This document shows, piece after piece, positions 35,164-49,130 of a DNA stretch of 64,000 nt (the stretch's first letter is position 1; the number at the start of each line of letters is the position of its first letter). The notes under the pieces are model-generated. The model saw nothing but the letters and a program-made list of their open reading frames with translations, had not been told where the DNA came from and did no database searches. The translations under genes and the position numbers were made by a program. Origin of the DNA: Ligustrum vulgare (Eukaryota; Streptophyta; Magnoliopsida; Lamiales; Oleaceae); NCBI GenBank assembly GCA_963555705.1, contig OY743177.1, positions 186,001 to 250,000 of the forward strand. The letters are read 5' to 3'.

Positions 35164-36070
35164 AGATTAGTTGACTTCATGATTTTGCTACCGTAGTATA
35201 ATTTGATGATTCTCAGATGTTTATTTATTGCTAGTTGAGGTAAATTGAGAGGGGCTTTTGGTTTTATTTGCCTTTTTCAATTTCATTCAAAAATTAAAAT
35301 TGATGGATGCGTTAAAAGTGAAAAGATCATTCATTCTCTTCTTCTGACGTTTAAACAAACAATTGAAAATATCACAATAACTATCCCTAGCTTCTCTTAT
35401 ATTTAAGAGATAAATCTAGAACAAGTAGTAGAAATATTTTTCCATTTGGCATGGCAAACAAACAAACTGTGCCCTTGAGATATATCTATTGCCAATCTAG
35501 TTGTATAGAAACCAAATCAATCCATATTCTGAAAGAAATTTCTCATAATCACATTCAAGTTTGGCATAGCCTTAAAACTGAAGATGTTTTCAAACGCTAC
35601 CTCTCATGAATTATTGGACAGATGTCAAATGATTTGGTTTCAAAATCTTTATGAGCTAGACAGACAATTTTTACTAGCTGGCCTGGCTAATAAATTTCGC
35701 AATTTTTTTTTTTTTTTTTATTTTTTATTTTTTATTTTTTATTTTTTATTTTTTTTTTGGGATTTCTATTTGTGGTGAATCAAGTTGTATATACAAATAG
35801 CCCATCAACTAAGCTAGCATACCCTGCCACTTCGGGGGGGAAGGTTGTCACGTATCACTCTACCTACAACATCCTAGATCAGTTTAATAGAGAATTTATG
35901 AACGTGATGCAGGCATAAAAGTTACATGAGAAGATGTCTGAATGTTTACCCCCTTTCAAGTTGCGGGACGAACAATAATAAGATTAAATTAAAAATATGG
36001 AAGCCGAACAGTGTTGATGATTGTTGCTTGAAAAGAGAAATAATTGCATTTTTGATAATATCAGGAAAGT
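35164..36070. other. Convergent 3' region between GXM and SMU1
   Basis: It holds the 3' untranslated regions of both flanking genes, which point toward each other. A T-rich repeat lies at 35702-35758. No other gene was seen. Confidence 0.45.
35702..35758. repeat. ATTTTTT simple repeat
   Basis: A T run followed by several ATTTTTT units and another T run. Confidence 0.85.
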
Positions 36071-39000
36071 TTATGGCTTCCACAATTTCATCGTGCAGTC
36101 CTCACTATACGTGGCAACGAGGTTTATGTGGGGATGATGAGTGATGCCAATTACATCCTTCTCATGTACCTGCCAGTAACCAAACACAAATTCATACACC
36201 AATACTAATCCACAGCAACAATTTTAACCATAAGAACACAATGTATTTCTATACGAGAATTTTACCTTCATTAAATGTTCTAATTTGCCAGATTGATAAC
36301 TGAAGCAGTACAGATTTCTGCATCAGATTTAAACCAAATAAATTAAAGAAACAGATAGAAATGTTAATTCCGTATTCAGTTCAACATTTTTTTCCAGCCC
36401 TCTTACACGAGAGCAAAAATAAAATGAACAGACATTATTCACTGCGAACTTACAAAATATTCTAAGATTTCCATTTTATCCCAACATCAGACATGGGATC
36501 ACTTCATTTTTCCCCGTCACTGAAGCTACTTTTATAGAGTTATGACCTAGGAGGAGCATTGGCTTCCCCAGTCCTCCTCCTAACACCCACCCCCCCCACC
36601 CAAAACAAAGGCTGCTATTTCTTCAAATTTTTCGATTATACCATCTTTCAGCTTTCAAGGGTGCACAACTTTTTTCTAGAAACTTCAACTTTATACTAGT
36701 AAGTACAATTACAAGATAACATGCATGATGAAGACTTCCCAGAATTACAGATTTCAATCTCTCAACAGAGAATGTAGGAAAGAAGTTTGTATGGCACAAG
36801 AGAATGCAACATATTAAAGCAGTTATTTTTCTAATGATAACAAGATAAATCTACACGATAATGCAAAGAAAGATACAAGTCCCTGAACAGATAAAACTTA
36901 ATTGACCATTACCTATCTTCACCGATACAGTAAATCCATTCCCCTTTTGGCGACACACAAGCTGCCACGAAATCTCCACCTTCTCTTTTGCCAGATGAGA
37001 AACTTTTTACAACCTTCATCAAAGGCATCAGATGCAACTCAAGAGTAAGAAACATCAGTTTTGGACAATTTGTCATCATCATCCACAGAAAACTTAAAAA
37101 TGGAAGTAAATTAACCAATATAAAAACCAAATACCAAGCTCTTTCCCTCATAGGAAAGCTTTGGATCGGAGGACAACCCACTGATCAAAGTACAGGATGA
37201 TTCAGAAATTTGAAACTTTCAAATCTTAAATGAATATTGTTTTAATTTGTTCCAAAAAAATGAAACAAATCTTAATTTTCGGAATCAGTCTTAATTTTTG
37301 TTGATTAACATAGTGACTTTCCAATAATATCTAACAAAACGAGATTGAATTTATTTTAATCTCCTGAATATTCACAGCCACAGGTACCCGACTCAACAGA
37401 ACATGGGAGCTGGGGCAATTTACCTTCTTCAAATGCATATATTCATATGTATTATCACAACTGATTGCATAGCTTAGGTGCTCAAGGCGTTACATGATAA
37501 AAACAAGACAGTGCAGAATTATAAGAAAATTAATGTGCACATACATTTGAAATGGTTACCATTTGTTTGAGCACTTACAGGACTAGTATCATATTATTGC
37601 TACCTCAAACTGAAGAAATTTTTTTGCCATCAAACAAAATATGATAAATATCCAAACACTAGCACGTACTGTATTTCATACTTTCTTCTCCTGACACAAA
37701 AACAGAAGTGCTTCTGTTTCTCTCAGTTTTTTTGCTGTTTAGGTGGTGCTTGTGCAAAGGAGGGAAGAACATAAGAAGTAAAGAGCGTGTAGATATCAGA
37801 AGTAAATTATGATTACCTGCCCCTGGAGTGTCATGATATATATCGATGATGTCTTGTTACACACAACTATGTGATCCGTGTTCTTAGGGAAAAGATGAAC
37901 AGAATTAACAGATGCATCACCTCCCTGTAGATAACAGAGACGAAAGAGGCAATTAGGCTAAGAAATTCAAATGTAAATTAAAAGAAAAAAGATTTGAGAA
38001 AATTAAATTTAAAATTAGGTAAAAATATTCAAGCTGCAATCACTGTGAGATACCAAGAAGACAATTACCCTAAGGGGAGGTGGCGGCTTAAAAGTCTGCA
38101 GACAGTCTGTAGTTTTTAAATCCCAAACCTGTAGACAATAATCATATTTATTCCACACGTAGATGATTTGTAAACCTGAAAATTTTTGCCCCAACTGATA
38201 ATGCATATTTAAGTTACTAACCTTCACTGTGCAATCACTTGATGCAGTGATGATGCGAGAGCCATCATTCGTAAAGATGGCATCGTTAACATAAGATGTA
38301 TGGCCTCGAAATTCCTTCAACATCTTTCCCGACTTTAATCCATGAATTCTATATAGTATATGGATAGCAAGAAGTAAGAGGATGAGAAAATGAAAGTCAC
38401 ACTCCCTTTCCAAAAAAGATCAATACACCAATCAACACTTGGATTTATTGGATTGTTGATAAAATATCGGTATTAAATCCAAAACTCCCGGCATGTAAAC
38501 AAAGACCCTCTTCTCAAGCATCTGTAGTTTCTTTGTCTTATCCCTAGTTATTTTTTTCTCTTTGGGTTGTGGGAGGCATGAGATTAAGGTGATACTATAA
38601 CTTAATTCAGAGCTAACTTAAGAGTTCAAACCTTGCTGTGTTGTCAAATGATGTACTTAACAACTGAGTTCCATCTCGTGAGAAGACGAGGCTCGTGACA
38701 CCCTGAGAATGAGCACGTTCCAGCCGGCGCAAGCATTGACCAGTCCTAATACGCCAAACCTATATTCAAACAGATGAGAACTACAGTTACTAAATAGATT
38801 TGCAATTGTGAATGCCAAATGGTTTGACATTAACTCAAGCCACTTGATGCTATTTATAAACCTTGCAACATATTAGAGTGGATGCCATGATAATCCCCGG
38901 CTACACCAAAAATACCATTCAGAGGATAATAACTCACCTAAAAGTATTTCTCTAACTTCTATGAGTTGTCATTTACTTTTTTTGTAGTATAAGTCTAGAT

Positions 39001-42000
39001 TCTTCTTTTCTTCCCTCTTTTTAGATGTTCGGGAATTTAGAAGACAGAGCTACAGAAGAGATTCATATTAAAGCTGAAAATGAAAGGAAACTTCACCTTT
39101 ATTTTTCCATCTTGTGATCCAGATGCAAGCATCTCAGAGTCTCTACTAAAATCAACTGAGAGGACAGCATCATCATGCATCATAAAAGTTTCCTGCCAAG
39201 TTATAACCAATTAGTGCACAAGATAGTACAAACCAGAATGCCACAACTGTGATTTTCACGAATATGTATACAATATTTCCTAAAGTAAGTTATTCAATCA
39301 TTACGAATCACTGCACATTAATGTACATTGTAAATTCATAATGTAACAATGAAACTATGTATCCAGCATATAATGACCCAAAGGACTCAACATCCTAGGA
39401 GCAGAGAATTAAATTAAAAATTATCATTGCTGTTAGTCATGAACCAAAAAAGTTTGCGATGATTTTTTTTATATCGCCTACCTGAAATACTATAGAACAT
39501 AGGACAAATAAAACAAATGAGCATATGTATTTATTATCACATTCATATAAGATTGAAGTAAAACAAATAATCTGGCCCTAAAAGAAATAATCTACCCCCT
39601 ATAAAGGGTACAGAACAAATAAGAAAAAAATAGATCAAGAAGATCCAATACAACTAAGAATTCAACATACTGCAGTATATTTCAAACCCTTAAAAGCTAA
39701 CTTATATTTAGGTAACTGTGAATGACAAGGCTCTTGATACAATAATGATAAACTAAGACAACAACTTTCTTAATAAACCTATTTCTGCAGTCAAGGTCTT
39801 TAATGATAAGACCATATCATTAAGTAATTTAAGCCTTACAGATCAGCGATTATATCTGGCAAGCACAATATAATAGGCATAGTAAATTACTCAGGTGACT
39901 AAATTCGGGAAGAAAAATGAAAGTTAGAAGGACAGACAACTTACGTCAGCCTGATATTGAAGATCCTTCTTAAGTTTTCCACTTATATGATCCCATACCT
40001 GGTAAGAACTAAAATGAGCACCAAGATTTTATAGGAATGAAGGAATTTGTAATCAACAAACCTCAATGAATCCATCGACTGAGCAAGAAACAAGGAATTG
40101 TCCGTCTGGTGAGAAACGAGCACACTCAGGATGACTTTTCTTCCCAAACTGCAGTTATAACAACCAGAAAACAATAAATATCCCAAATTTGTAAGCTAGG
40201 ATCCACAGATATGGAAGAGGAGAGAGGAAAACTGTCAATATAACAGATGTTCAGAAGCAAACTCGTCAGTAATTTGGTATGTATGTCCCTTTATTATTAA
40301 AACTCGGTATGTTTGCAAAAGATAGACTATTCATAGGTAAAACCCCTCATTTCTATACTACTAAAGGTGTAGCCCACACCTTAGGGGGCCCCACCTACCC
40401 TCCCCTGCCCTGGGTCTTGTTGAAGGAGATAAATAGCAGGATATTCCTCCAAGGGTGCAGCTGGGTCTTGGTTAAGGAGGTAAATAGCAGGATATTCCTC
40501 CAAGGGTGCAGGGTGGGAGGTTTGCCTTTTAACTTCGCTTATCAAGGGCTTCATCCATATTTCAGGATTCGAACTCTCGCCACGGCAGCTACAAGCTAGG
40601 CTAGAGACTTTCCACCTCCCCGTTTCACCACTTGGAGATGTGCCCCTCATTTCTATACTAATTTGCGAGATGGTTCCACAAATCCATAGGTACTCCTTCA
40701 TTATGAAGGACATAAAGATGAATGAGGTACCAAAAAAGAACACAGCATCATCAAAAATAGAACTATTTTTAGAAAGAATAGGTTGGGCACAGGAAAACCA
40801 CTGCATAATAAAGCTGTAAAAGGTGGAACACACCACACTCAAACACAGAAAAGGGTAGCTCATTGATCGAATGATCAAATATTTTACTCGAATAATAAAA
40901 GCAATGCTACAGAATCAGCCAAAATACAAAAGAATAAGTTATGAAAGTACATTCAGTGCAAGCAGCTTATACAATGAAAATTCAAAAACATGAGCCTGGT
41001 ATCACAATGACTTTAGTTGTATCACTTGCCTTTATAGTATGCCCAAGAGTTGTTGAATACATATCTTCTACATCTTGTTTCATAGCAGCTGTTCCTCGAA
41101 ACAGATCAAATTGAGTTCCAGGTGGAAGTAGCCCTGATAAAGTCCAAGGTGGTCAAGCAAAATACAAGAATATGGTGAAATACACTATAAATGTCAATTA
41201 GACTCAAAATCAAGACAGAAACTTCAATTAATATACAAAATGATGAAATATTATGATCACATTTTTCACCAAGGAAAAATTTGCCGAATAAATATTATTG
41301 GAATCACATGAAAAGTTTTCGTGTGAAGATAATCAAATATTATGCCCCAAATGGGGGAAAATGATATTTAGCTCGTTTGATACTCATTATCTCCAAATTC
41401 ACTATTAAAAAATGCATTATTTGTGAAAAAAGGGGTTCAAACAAGAGCTTAGTTTTTTCTTAATGTTATCTTATAAAATGAGTTCCAGATAACAGTGATT
41501 AAAATTGTTCAAATTATCCGGAACTACAATCCTGTTCCTTTTTCTTCAAAGGAAGCTGAAATTGATAATAGTTTTTAACATCAGCACATGGTGAAGGGTT
41601 GGCACCAAAATAATAGTTTAAATTGCTTGTAACAGTTTTTTAACATGAAACCTTGATGCTGCTGCCACTTCAGAGCCTGGCCAATTAAAGCCATTAATCG
41701 CGAAGGTGGAACCACAGAAACTTCTGCTGCAATAGCTGAAAATACAGTGAAATAGTTCAGATTAGAACAAATGTCAAATTAAGACAAACCATGTCCATAA
41801 ATAATTTTTTTTGTCAAACTCGCTTATGATTGTGAGATCCTGAAGAATTCATCCAGTAGAAGTAATATTTTTAAATATACACCATGATTGAAACCCATAA
41901 AACTTACTGACCTAAGATGCCAGTATAATAATGCAACATAGAATTATTGCAAGTCCCAGCAGCAGATATTTGAAGTAGAACTACGCAGACCAATACTAGG

Positions 42001-45000
42001 GAGTAGGGATTTCGTATTTTCAGGCTGTATGAAGAAAGACATCATTGGTGTCAAACTTGAATAGTTTGTCACCCACCAAATCTAGATATTTAGATATTAG
42101 TATATTATTACTGTAATTTGTTTACCCCATTTAATATGTTACCCACGAATTACACATATAATGCAACTTTTATCTATATGCATGGGAGAGGAATGATATG
42201 GAGGATGTTAAAAGCATCTTCACTAAGATTGAAATGCAGCCTATCGGGATTAAACCTTGTGCAATTTGTGCACGTCTTTTCTCCTTTGTTAGCTCTTGAT
42301 ATGCCTGTACATAAGATATCAAACATATTACTAAGACTTGAAAAGGACTTAATAAGAACAACAAAAAGGGAACAAACTTCAAAAGTTTACTCTAAAAATA
42401 GATAGCAAACTAACCTACTTGTTCAACAATAAATAGAATATTGAAGGAAGCATAGATAAAAACAATAATAAAAGAAAAAAAGAAGGAAAGAACTCTGGTC
42501 CTATTCCAAAATGGACTATATTAGGTAAAGCCTATGTCTTCTGTCAAGGCTCCCAAAGTTATCTCAGAACTGACAAGAAGCTGTCAACAGAACTTTGCCA
42601 GCACGTATGACCCCCCCCCCCCCCCCCGGGGGGACTAATTTTCATTATGATTGGGGGAAAAAAGGAACTTTATTAGTGGATTAGGTAAAGTTCCAATGAT
42701 ATCAGGATAAAGAACAAGGCTTCAAGAAGAATGTGGATCAAAAATCAATTATTTTACCTCAAGTAAGAAGATATTTCCAAATCTACTGCAAATCAGATGA
42801 ATCTGTACCAGAGGGCCAGGCAGCCTTAACACATCAAATGGTTCACTCAAGCACTCCATTCCAAACTAAATAAATGAAAAATTCTAGCAAATTCTTCTAC
42901 AAAGACCAAATAGTTTCCTGTAGAGAAAAGTTTTCAATCTTTTCCATCATTGGTTATCCTCTCCAAATAAAATAAAGCAGAAAGCTAAAAAAAAAAAAAA
43001 ATCAAAAACTTATGGGAAACAAACATCTCATTGAAGTAAAAATAATTATAAAAGTTTCTCAAATTTGATCAAATGAAGATAGAAAATCTAAGGGTCCGTT
43101 TGATAGCGAGGATGGAATTTGGGTGGAAAGAAAACGAATTCTAGGGAATTGAATTCTTGGGAATTAGAAGTTTAATGTGTTTGATTGATTTAATTTTCTA
43201 GGTGGAAAAAGTAGGAAATTTTCCAACTTTTGTTGTTTGATTGACATTATTTTTCATGGAAAATAAAGTAATTTTTTGCTATTTTAATCAAAAAAAATTT
43301 TTTTTTTACTTTTTAAATATATTTGTACTTGATGATGATAATGTTATTTTTTGGAAATAAAATAAGTCAATTAACAACAACAAAATTGATTAAACGTGTC
43401 GAAAATAATTTTCCATGTAACATGGAAAATCTTTTCTTAACCAAACCAAGAAAAAACATTTTCCACAAAATCCTTGAAAATGGGCATGTGATGTAGGACC
43501 AAGGAAAATTTTTTCCATGCCAAATTTTTACAATCAAACACCAAAAAGTGAGAAAGTAGGAAAAAGTTTTCTTTTTCCATGGAAAATTTTACCTAATCAA
43601 ACGGACCCTAAATGTGAACCTTAAAATGCAGATTATATCCTTCTGGAACGTCATAATTTGCTCACTATAGGGTCTTTCATGGAAGATCAATTACGAAGTC
43701 AGAAACAGTGAGATCATCGTACACAAACAGTTAACTCCTTAATGAATACTTAAAAGAAAAAGATATTCAACAAAATTAAAGGCACTACTGTAGTCAGATT
43801 TGTATGAGAACTACATCATACCAAAAACTGGAAGATAGTCCATCTCTCTATACTTTAAAAGACTAAAATTAATATTTCTGGAAAGTAATCTACGCTAGAA
43901 TGGAGATTCTCCAGGTTGGAATGGCCTATGGCCCCACAAGACAGACTACTAAAATTCTTCTACCATGATTGTGTACTAGTAAATATATGAAAAGTGTGGT
44001 TGTGGTACAAGAATCTTAGTAATTGTTGTTGAACAAAAACTTACAGGTTAGTCAATTTTTACAAGCATCTAGACAACAACTTGCCTCGACTAAACAATGC
44101 ATAATTGAGAAGGGATCAAACTTGGGAAATGGAAGAGAACTAAAATACAAGTTAAACACGGATCCGCTGATTAAAGGTGACTCGGATGCCTCACTATCCC
44201 CTTACCCCCCCCCCCCCCGCCCCCCTTCTCTCCCCGCTCCTCCTCTTCTAGACCAGGATTTTTCCAAATAAATTTCAAGTTCACTAATCATTTTTTGAAA
44301 TTTAAATCACAATCCAGGATATGTGTTCTGAAGGGTCAAGAATCAAATCATGTTCAACCACCTCAAACCATGTTAATTTGGATCACTATCCCTTTCCAGA
44401 ATATATTCAAGGATTAATTGATATTGTGAACCGGATCTTCTCCAAGTCTAAGTAAGAACATATCTTGACCATATAAAACATGCTTCCTTTAAATCTTCAA
44501 TTGGAGTCACCTCCATTAGTTAGTGATGAGCCCATTTCATATTTTATTCATACTAGTACCACACATCCATCTTAATATATTTCATTTGTTCTATGCTCAC
44601 TTATGGAAACTTTGTCTTTTAAAGGGAAATACCCAGTTTCGTAACATATATATAGATAGAAAATTGAAGACCAAACACATTGGAACAACTATGCTGACCT
44701 CACTTGGATCAAAGTAAGTTCGAACTAGTAGATGCTCAAGTCTTAGGTATCTCTCTGGTTGCTCCTGTTTCATGACTCCCATCACCTGGGTCTGTCTTAA
44801 GATAGCACGTGCTGTATCAATCTCCCGAAGTTCAATCATTTCTAGAACAATCTGTTGCCAAAGTAACAAAATATGAAAAGCATTAGTTCATCGCAACAGA
44901 ATGAAGGCGGAAAATGAGCGAGTCAAAGATTTCTTGGGAACAAAAAAAGTTAGAAACTGCAGTATTAACTCAAACAAGATCAAGATGTACAACTGAAACA

Positions 45001-47159
45001 CATAAGAAGTCTGATAATTAATCTTAAGAATACATGGTAGTCCCATTTATGTATTTGATAAAAACAATAAGCAAAAGATTATATTATAACCTTCTTACAG
45101 ATTTACAGTGTCTAATTGTAGTTGTAAGAGCAAAGGAATCCAACATAATGTTTGCAAATTCTAATTTGTGATATGTATTACCAAGTAAACCTATTGGATT
45201 CACATATTAAGTGTGGGAGCCAGTCATTTATAAGTCTGTGCAGATCAATCACAGAATCAGTTCAATAATATGAAATAACCACTCCAAAAAGTGGCTACAC
45301 GCCTACACCCCTTTTCTACATCGTTTACTGTTATCACCATTCGTGTTAATTATTTTCTTCCAGATTATCGCATGTGACCACTGACCGCCAGGTTTATAGG
45401 GTACTGACTGAAGACACATAATTAATCATTCAAATAATAAAGCTCAAATTGATGTATACCTTAACCAGAATGATAAAAATTATTGGTGTTGCATTCTTTA
45501 CAGATCTTTAGCTTGTCAGTAAGTTAAAAAATTATCTCAACAAGTTGGAAATTTCGTAGAGGCTGACGTTTCATAAAATTTCAAGGCATATAAGGTAGAT
45601 GACACAAGCTGAACAAAATTTCAAGCCACGTAAGATAGCTGACACGAGCAGAACACACATCTCCAGATATATCAGGAGTTGCCAACCTGCTCATATAGAT
45701 CTTCTAGTTTCTTCCTAGGAAGCTTAAGTTGTGAGACTTGAGGTAATATTGCATCCCACCTTCCACTATTAATATCAGCAACAAATGTTTCGAGGCTGTC
45801 TACTGTATTTAAAGACACCTGGCACTCACTCTGCAATGTCTGAAAAGTTTGATGCAAGGAATTCTCTTTGCAGAACTGAAGAACAATTTTAATCACACTG
45901 CAAGTGAAAAATACATGAGATTACATCTCGTTGGAAAATATACAACGCAATAAGGATGCAGAATATTCCTCCAACCATTGTGCAAAAAAATATGATGAGA
46001 AGGACAAGTTAACAGTTTCTTTGACAATAATATCTTGGTGATACCATGTTCATGAATTATTTTAGTAACAATCTTGTCGAAATCATGTCCATAATAATAC
46101 AGAGAACATCGCACTAATAAGACAAGTTATTTAAGGTCTTCCAATGCTAATAGATGTAGCAGAGTGTAAAAGTAATAGTTTTGGGTAAATAATGCAGTGG
46201 ACTGATATTATCCAGTGTTAAAATCTTCTTCTAATTGTCCTTTTGCTGTACTCTCTCTATTTTACAAGTCAGATTGACCAGTCATAGCAGCAACTTTTCT
46301 ATATCAAAACATTGTGCTTATGGCTGAGAGTTTAATCTATTTAGTTAAAGTACTAAACAGGAATTGGAGCAAACAACTTATTTTCAGGAAATAACCTAAA
46401 AATAAGATCAATTAGAACTCAAAGCATAATAATATTTTCATCATGAAATCAAGTACATGTATGATGAGATTCCCAAACTAACTAAAATTCCATTTACCAT
46501 TCTGCTGCAAGTTCGTGATTAATGGCCAAACAAATATGTAAAAGCATAACTAAAATACACAAAGATTCTAAGAACTGAAAAAAGAGAGAATTTACAGTAT
46601 AGAAATTATTTTTGGAGTCCCTTATCTAGAATAATTTTCCCCAAGATTCTGAAAATTTAACCAGTTATTTGCCCCTTAAGTAACTCTAAATAAAATAACA
46701 TGTTTGTGTAACAAAAAAATGACATAGAAAAATAATGTTCCGAAAAGACACCATTAATTGCCTAAAGTAAGGGTTTTTAACTTTAGTTTGAAATCTTGCT
46801 AGAGTCAGACTGTATATAGTTAATGAAAATTGGAGCTTTGGTGCTATGTACTTGTGAGTAAACTGAACTGTTGCACTCTGATTAAAATATACAAATAATT
46901 ATAATACCATTACATCGCTGTAAAAATTACGATATCTTATTTTTCTCAACCATTAGCTTACAATCTGGAAAAAGTCAGAATATTTTTTTAAAATCTACAC
47001 TACCCAATCCATTATGCCAATTTTACTCAAAAATCAAACAGGAAAAGAAACGTAACTACTCATGAACTAAACAACTACAGACACATAACGAGTAAAAAGA
47101 TGCGAGTAGATAGGACACGGCGCTTACTCTCTAGCTTCAATTTCAAGGGTAGAAGACAT
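36071..47159 (-). CDS. SMU1: SMU1-like spliceosomal WD40 protein
   Basis: Sixteen exons join in frame: 47159-47128, 45897-45687, 44851-44699, 42304-42256, 41735-41652, 41133-41030, 40148-40062, 39998-39945, 39192-39097, 38759-38632, 38348-38222, 38128-38069, 37924-37817, 37013-36913, 36317-36266 and 36169-36071. They encode 514 residues, close to known plant SMU1 (about 510). LisH and CTLH helices occupy about 6-95 ([21 protein letters not shown] at the start), a linker has [10 protein letters not shown], and WD40 repeats run from about 210 to the end ([52 protein letters not shown]). SMU1 works with RED in the spliceosomal B complex. The intron after exon 6 starts GC instead of GT. Introns hold a SINE and a MITE. 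Confidence 0.95.
40361..40642 (-). mobile_element. tRNA-derived SINE in an SMU1 intron
   Basis: An 18-bp direct repeat CCCCTCATTTCTATACTA flanks the insert exactly (40343-40360 and 40643-40660). Read on the minus strand, the head contains TAGCTTGTAGC and GAGTTCGAATCCT, matching the A and B boxes of a pol III promoter. The body holds a duplicated segment of about 55 bp with AAATAGCAGGATATTCCTCC at 40432 and 40486. The tail is at the low-coordinate side. Long duplications and pol III boxes fit a LINE-mobilised SINE. Confidence 0.85.
42611..42634. repeat. Poly-C/poly-G tract in an SMU1 intron
   Basis: A run of C followed directly by a run of G in the third intron. A similar C run lies near 44206-44222 in the same intron region. 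Lengths may be uncertain. Confidence 0.7.
43092..43608. mobile_element. Tourist-like (PIF/Harbinger) MITE, copy 2
   Basis: Perfect terminal inverted repeats GGGTCCGTTTGAT and ATCAAACGGACCC are flanked by TAA on both sides (43089-43091 and 43609-43611). At 517 bp it is almost the size of the copy at 7177-7696 and matches it in inverted orientation. It sits in the SMU1 intron between exons 3 and 4, far from splice sites. Confidence 0.88.
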
Positions 47160-47482
47160 GGCTTAGTATAGGAGAATTTACTAACTGCTTAAACCCTTAT
47201 TTGAAAATCCTGTGTGAATATCAACTGTGTTTTGGGGCTGAAGAAGAACGAAATCGTACTGGGCTCGTTTCTCGTGGTATACATAGAAATGTAGCACAAT
47301 ATTTTATCATTTCTTTAAACACTAAACACTACCTCAAATACCCTTAAATATCATATTTCAATCAAGTCTCTTAAATTTTAAAAAAGTTACAACTTAGTCC
47401 TTAAAACTTTACATATTTTTAATTAATTTGTTTATATAATTTTATTTAATTTTTGTTCGCTCATAGTAGCACGCCCTCACTT
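47160..47482 (-). promoter_or_regulatory. SMU1 leader/promoter next to the endogenous virus
   Basis: Only about 320 bases separate the SMU1 start codon from the viral primer-binding site. Any SMU1 promoter elements further upstream have been displaced by about 7.6 kb or supplied by viral DNA. No clear TATA box was assigned. Confidence 0.4.
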
Positions 47483-47497
47483 TGGAATCAGAGCCAT
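47483..47497 (+). promoter_or_regulatory. Viral primer-binding site (tRNA-Met), one mismatch
   Basis: TGGAATCAGAGCCAT matches the caulimovirid minus-strand primer site complementary to initiator tRNA-Met, with A for T at the fourth base. It lies at the 5' end of the integrated copy, the conventional origin of the viral map. Confidence 0.7.
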
Positions 47498-47499
47498 AT

Positions 47500-49130
47500 G
47501 GCAAATCTAAAAAATAAATATTATATAACACAAATTAAAAATAAATATATAATATATACATCAAGATTTATGATTATGCATACATTAATATTACCCGATA
47601 ATTATAAAATAGAAATTTTGAGAACTTTAAGAGACTTAAACAAAAATATAAGAAAATACATTTATGATCTAATAAATTTCGACATAATAAAAGAAGATTT
47701 TATCATAAACGAAATATTAGATTTAATCCACAAAGATATACTAAAAGAATTATACAAAGATTATAGAAATGGATTATCATAGAGGAGAACCATTATTAAT
47801 CAAATATCTAGATATGAAAACAAATGAAAAATTAGATTCAATAATAGAACAAAGAGGAAATATATTAGACCAAATGATAGAAGAAAGAAATATAAAAAGA
47901 AAAGGATAAAAGAAAATACTTTAATATAATTCTAAAACAATTACCTAATATACTTATGATCATAAATAACAAAGAGAAAATCAATATAAAAAAATATGAT
48001 ATAACTGGAGAAATAAAATATTACATAAAAAATTATAGAGCACAACAAAGAAAAACGATGTTAAGATCAATTGAAGAATTTTGTGAATATAATATAATGA
48101 TATGTAAAGAAGTAAAATATAATACAGAATTAAGATTAGAAGTTGAGCATATCAAAGGAAAAATTTAATGACAGAATTTCCAGAAATAAAATTTGAAAAA
48201 TAAATAATAGAAAATATTAATCTACCAGTAGGATCTTACCAAATAAAAGGAGTCAATACAACTATGTTTCAACCATTAAGCTCATGAGTAGAATCGGATG
48301 GATTTCTTAATATGCAATTAAATTGGATAAGTGCATTTTTATGGCAAACATATAAAAACATAAATTTACAAGATAAATTAGCCATTGAAGAATTACAACA
48401 ATTAAATATACATGATATGAATATCAAAGAAAAATTACAAAATATTCAAAATAAACTAACAATACAATTCAAGGAATTAAAAGAAATGATATGAGAAGTT
48501 AAAAATATAGATGAAGAAATCTTAAAAGAATTTCAAAGAAAGTCAGAAGAATTAATTAATCAAGATAAAATTAGAATAATTATAGAAAAAATAGATAAAT
48601 TAAATGAGAATATAAGAAAGAATGAAAACGAAAAAATTATATTAATAGAAGAAAAAATCAAAAATATAGAAATAAAAATAGATGATATGTATGACAGACT
48701 ATTTAAGGTAGAAAAAACTCAAAAACCAAGAGTATAAAATGTCAATAAGCGAATATATTGAAGATCTAAGAATATTAATAAAATCATTGATAGGTGATGT
48801 TCAATAAGTAAAAAATGAATTAAAAGAAGTAAGAAATGATATAAATATACTAAAACTAGAAATTAGAGAATTCAAAGAAAATAATAAAACCAAAGATAAG
48901 AAAATAGATAAAAATTCATAGAAAAAGAAATACTTAGAATAGGAAAAAAGCATTTTGAACAAGAAAAAATTATAATAGAAGCAGGAAGTATGGATGATGA
49001 ATTCAGGAGAAACATATTACCAAAAATATTAGAGGAAGAATTAGAATTACAAAAATTTATAGAAAAAACTTTAGGAAAATTAAAAGTTGAAGAAAAAATT
49101 GAAGAAGACCGAGACAAAAATGAATGAAAA
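47500..49130 (+). pseudogene. Viral 5' small frames and coiled-coil region, broken
   Basis: Short A-rich frames follow each other with overlaps: 47500-47782, 47769-47909, 47956-48168 and one starting at 48168 through a TAATG stop-start overlap. Downstream readings are Lys/Glu/Ile-rich and look coiled-coil forming. TGA codons at 48285-48287 and 48492-48494 and several TAA codons and frameshifts (48740-49120) interrupt it. No enzymatic domain is visible. Whether the early frames were separate viral genes or one gene now broken is not clear. Confidence 0.55.

Noticed and set aside
40279..40878. Open frames on both strands in an SMU1 intron
   Set aside because: They are produced by the SINE and its internal duplication; no protein family fits.
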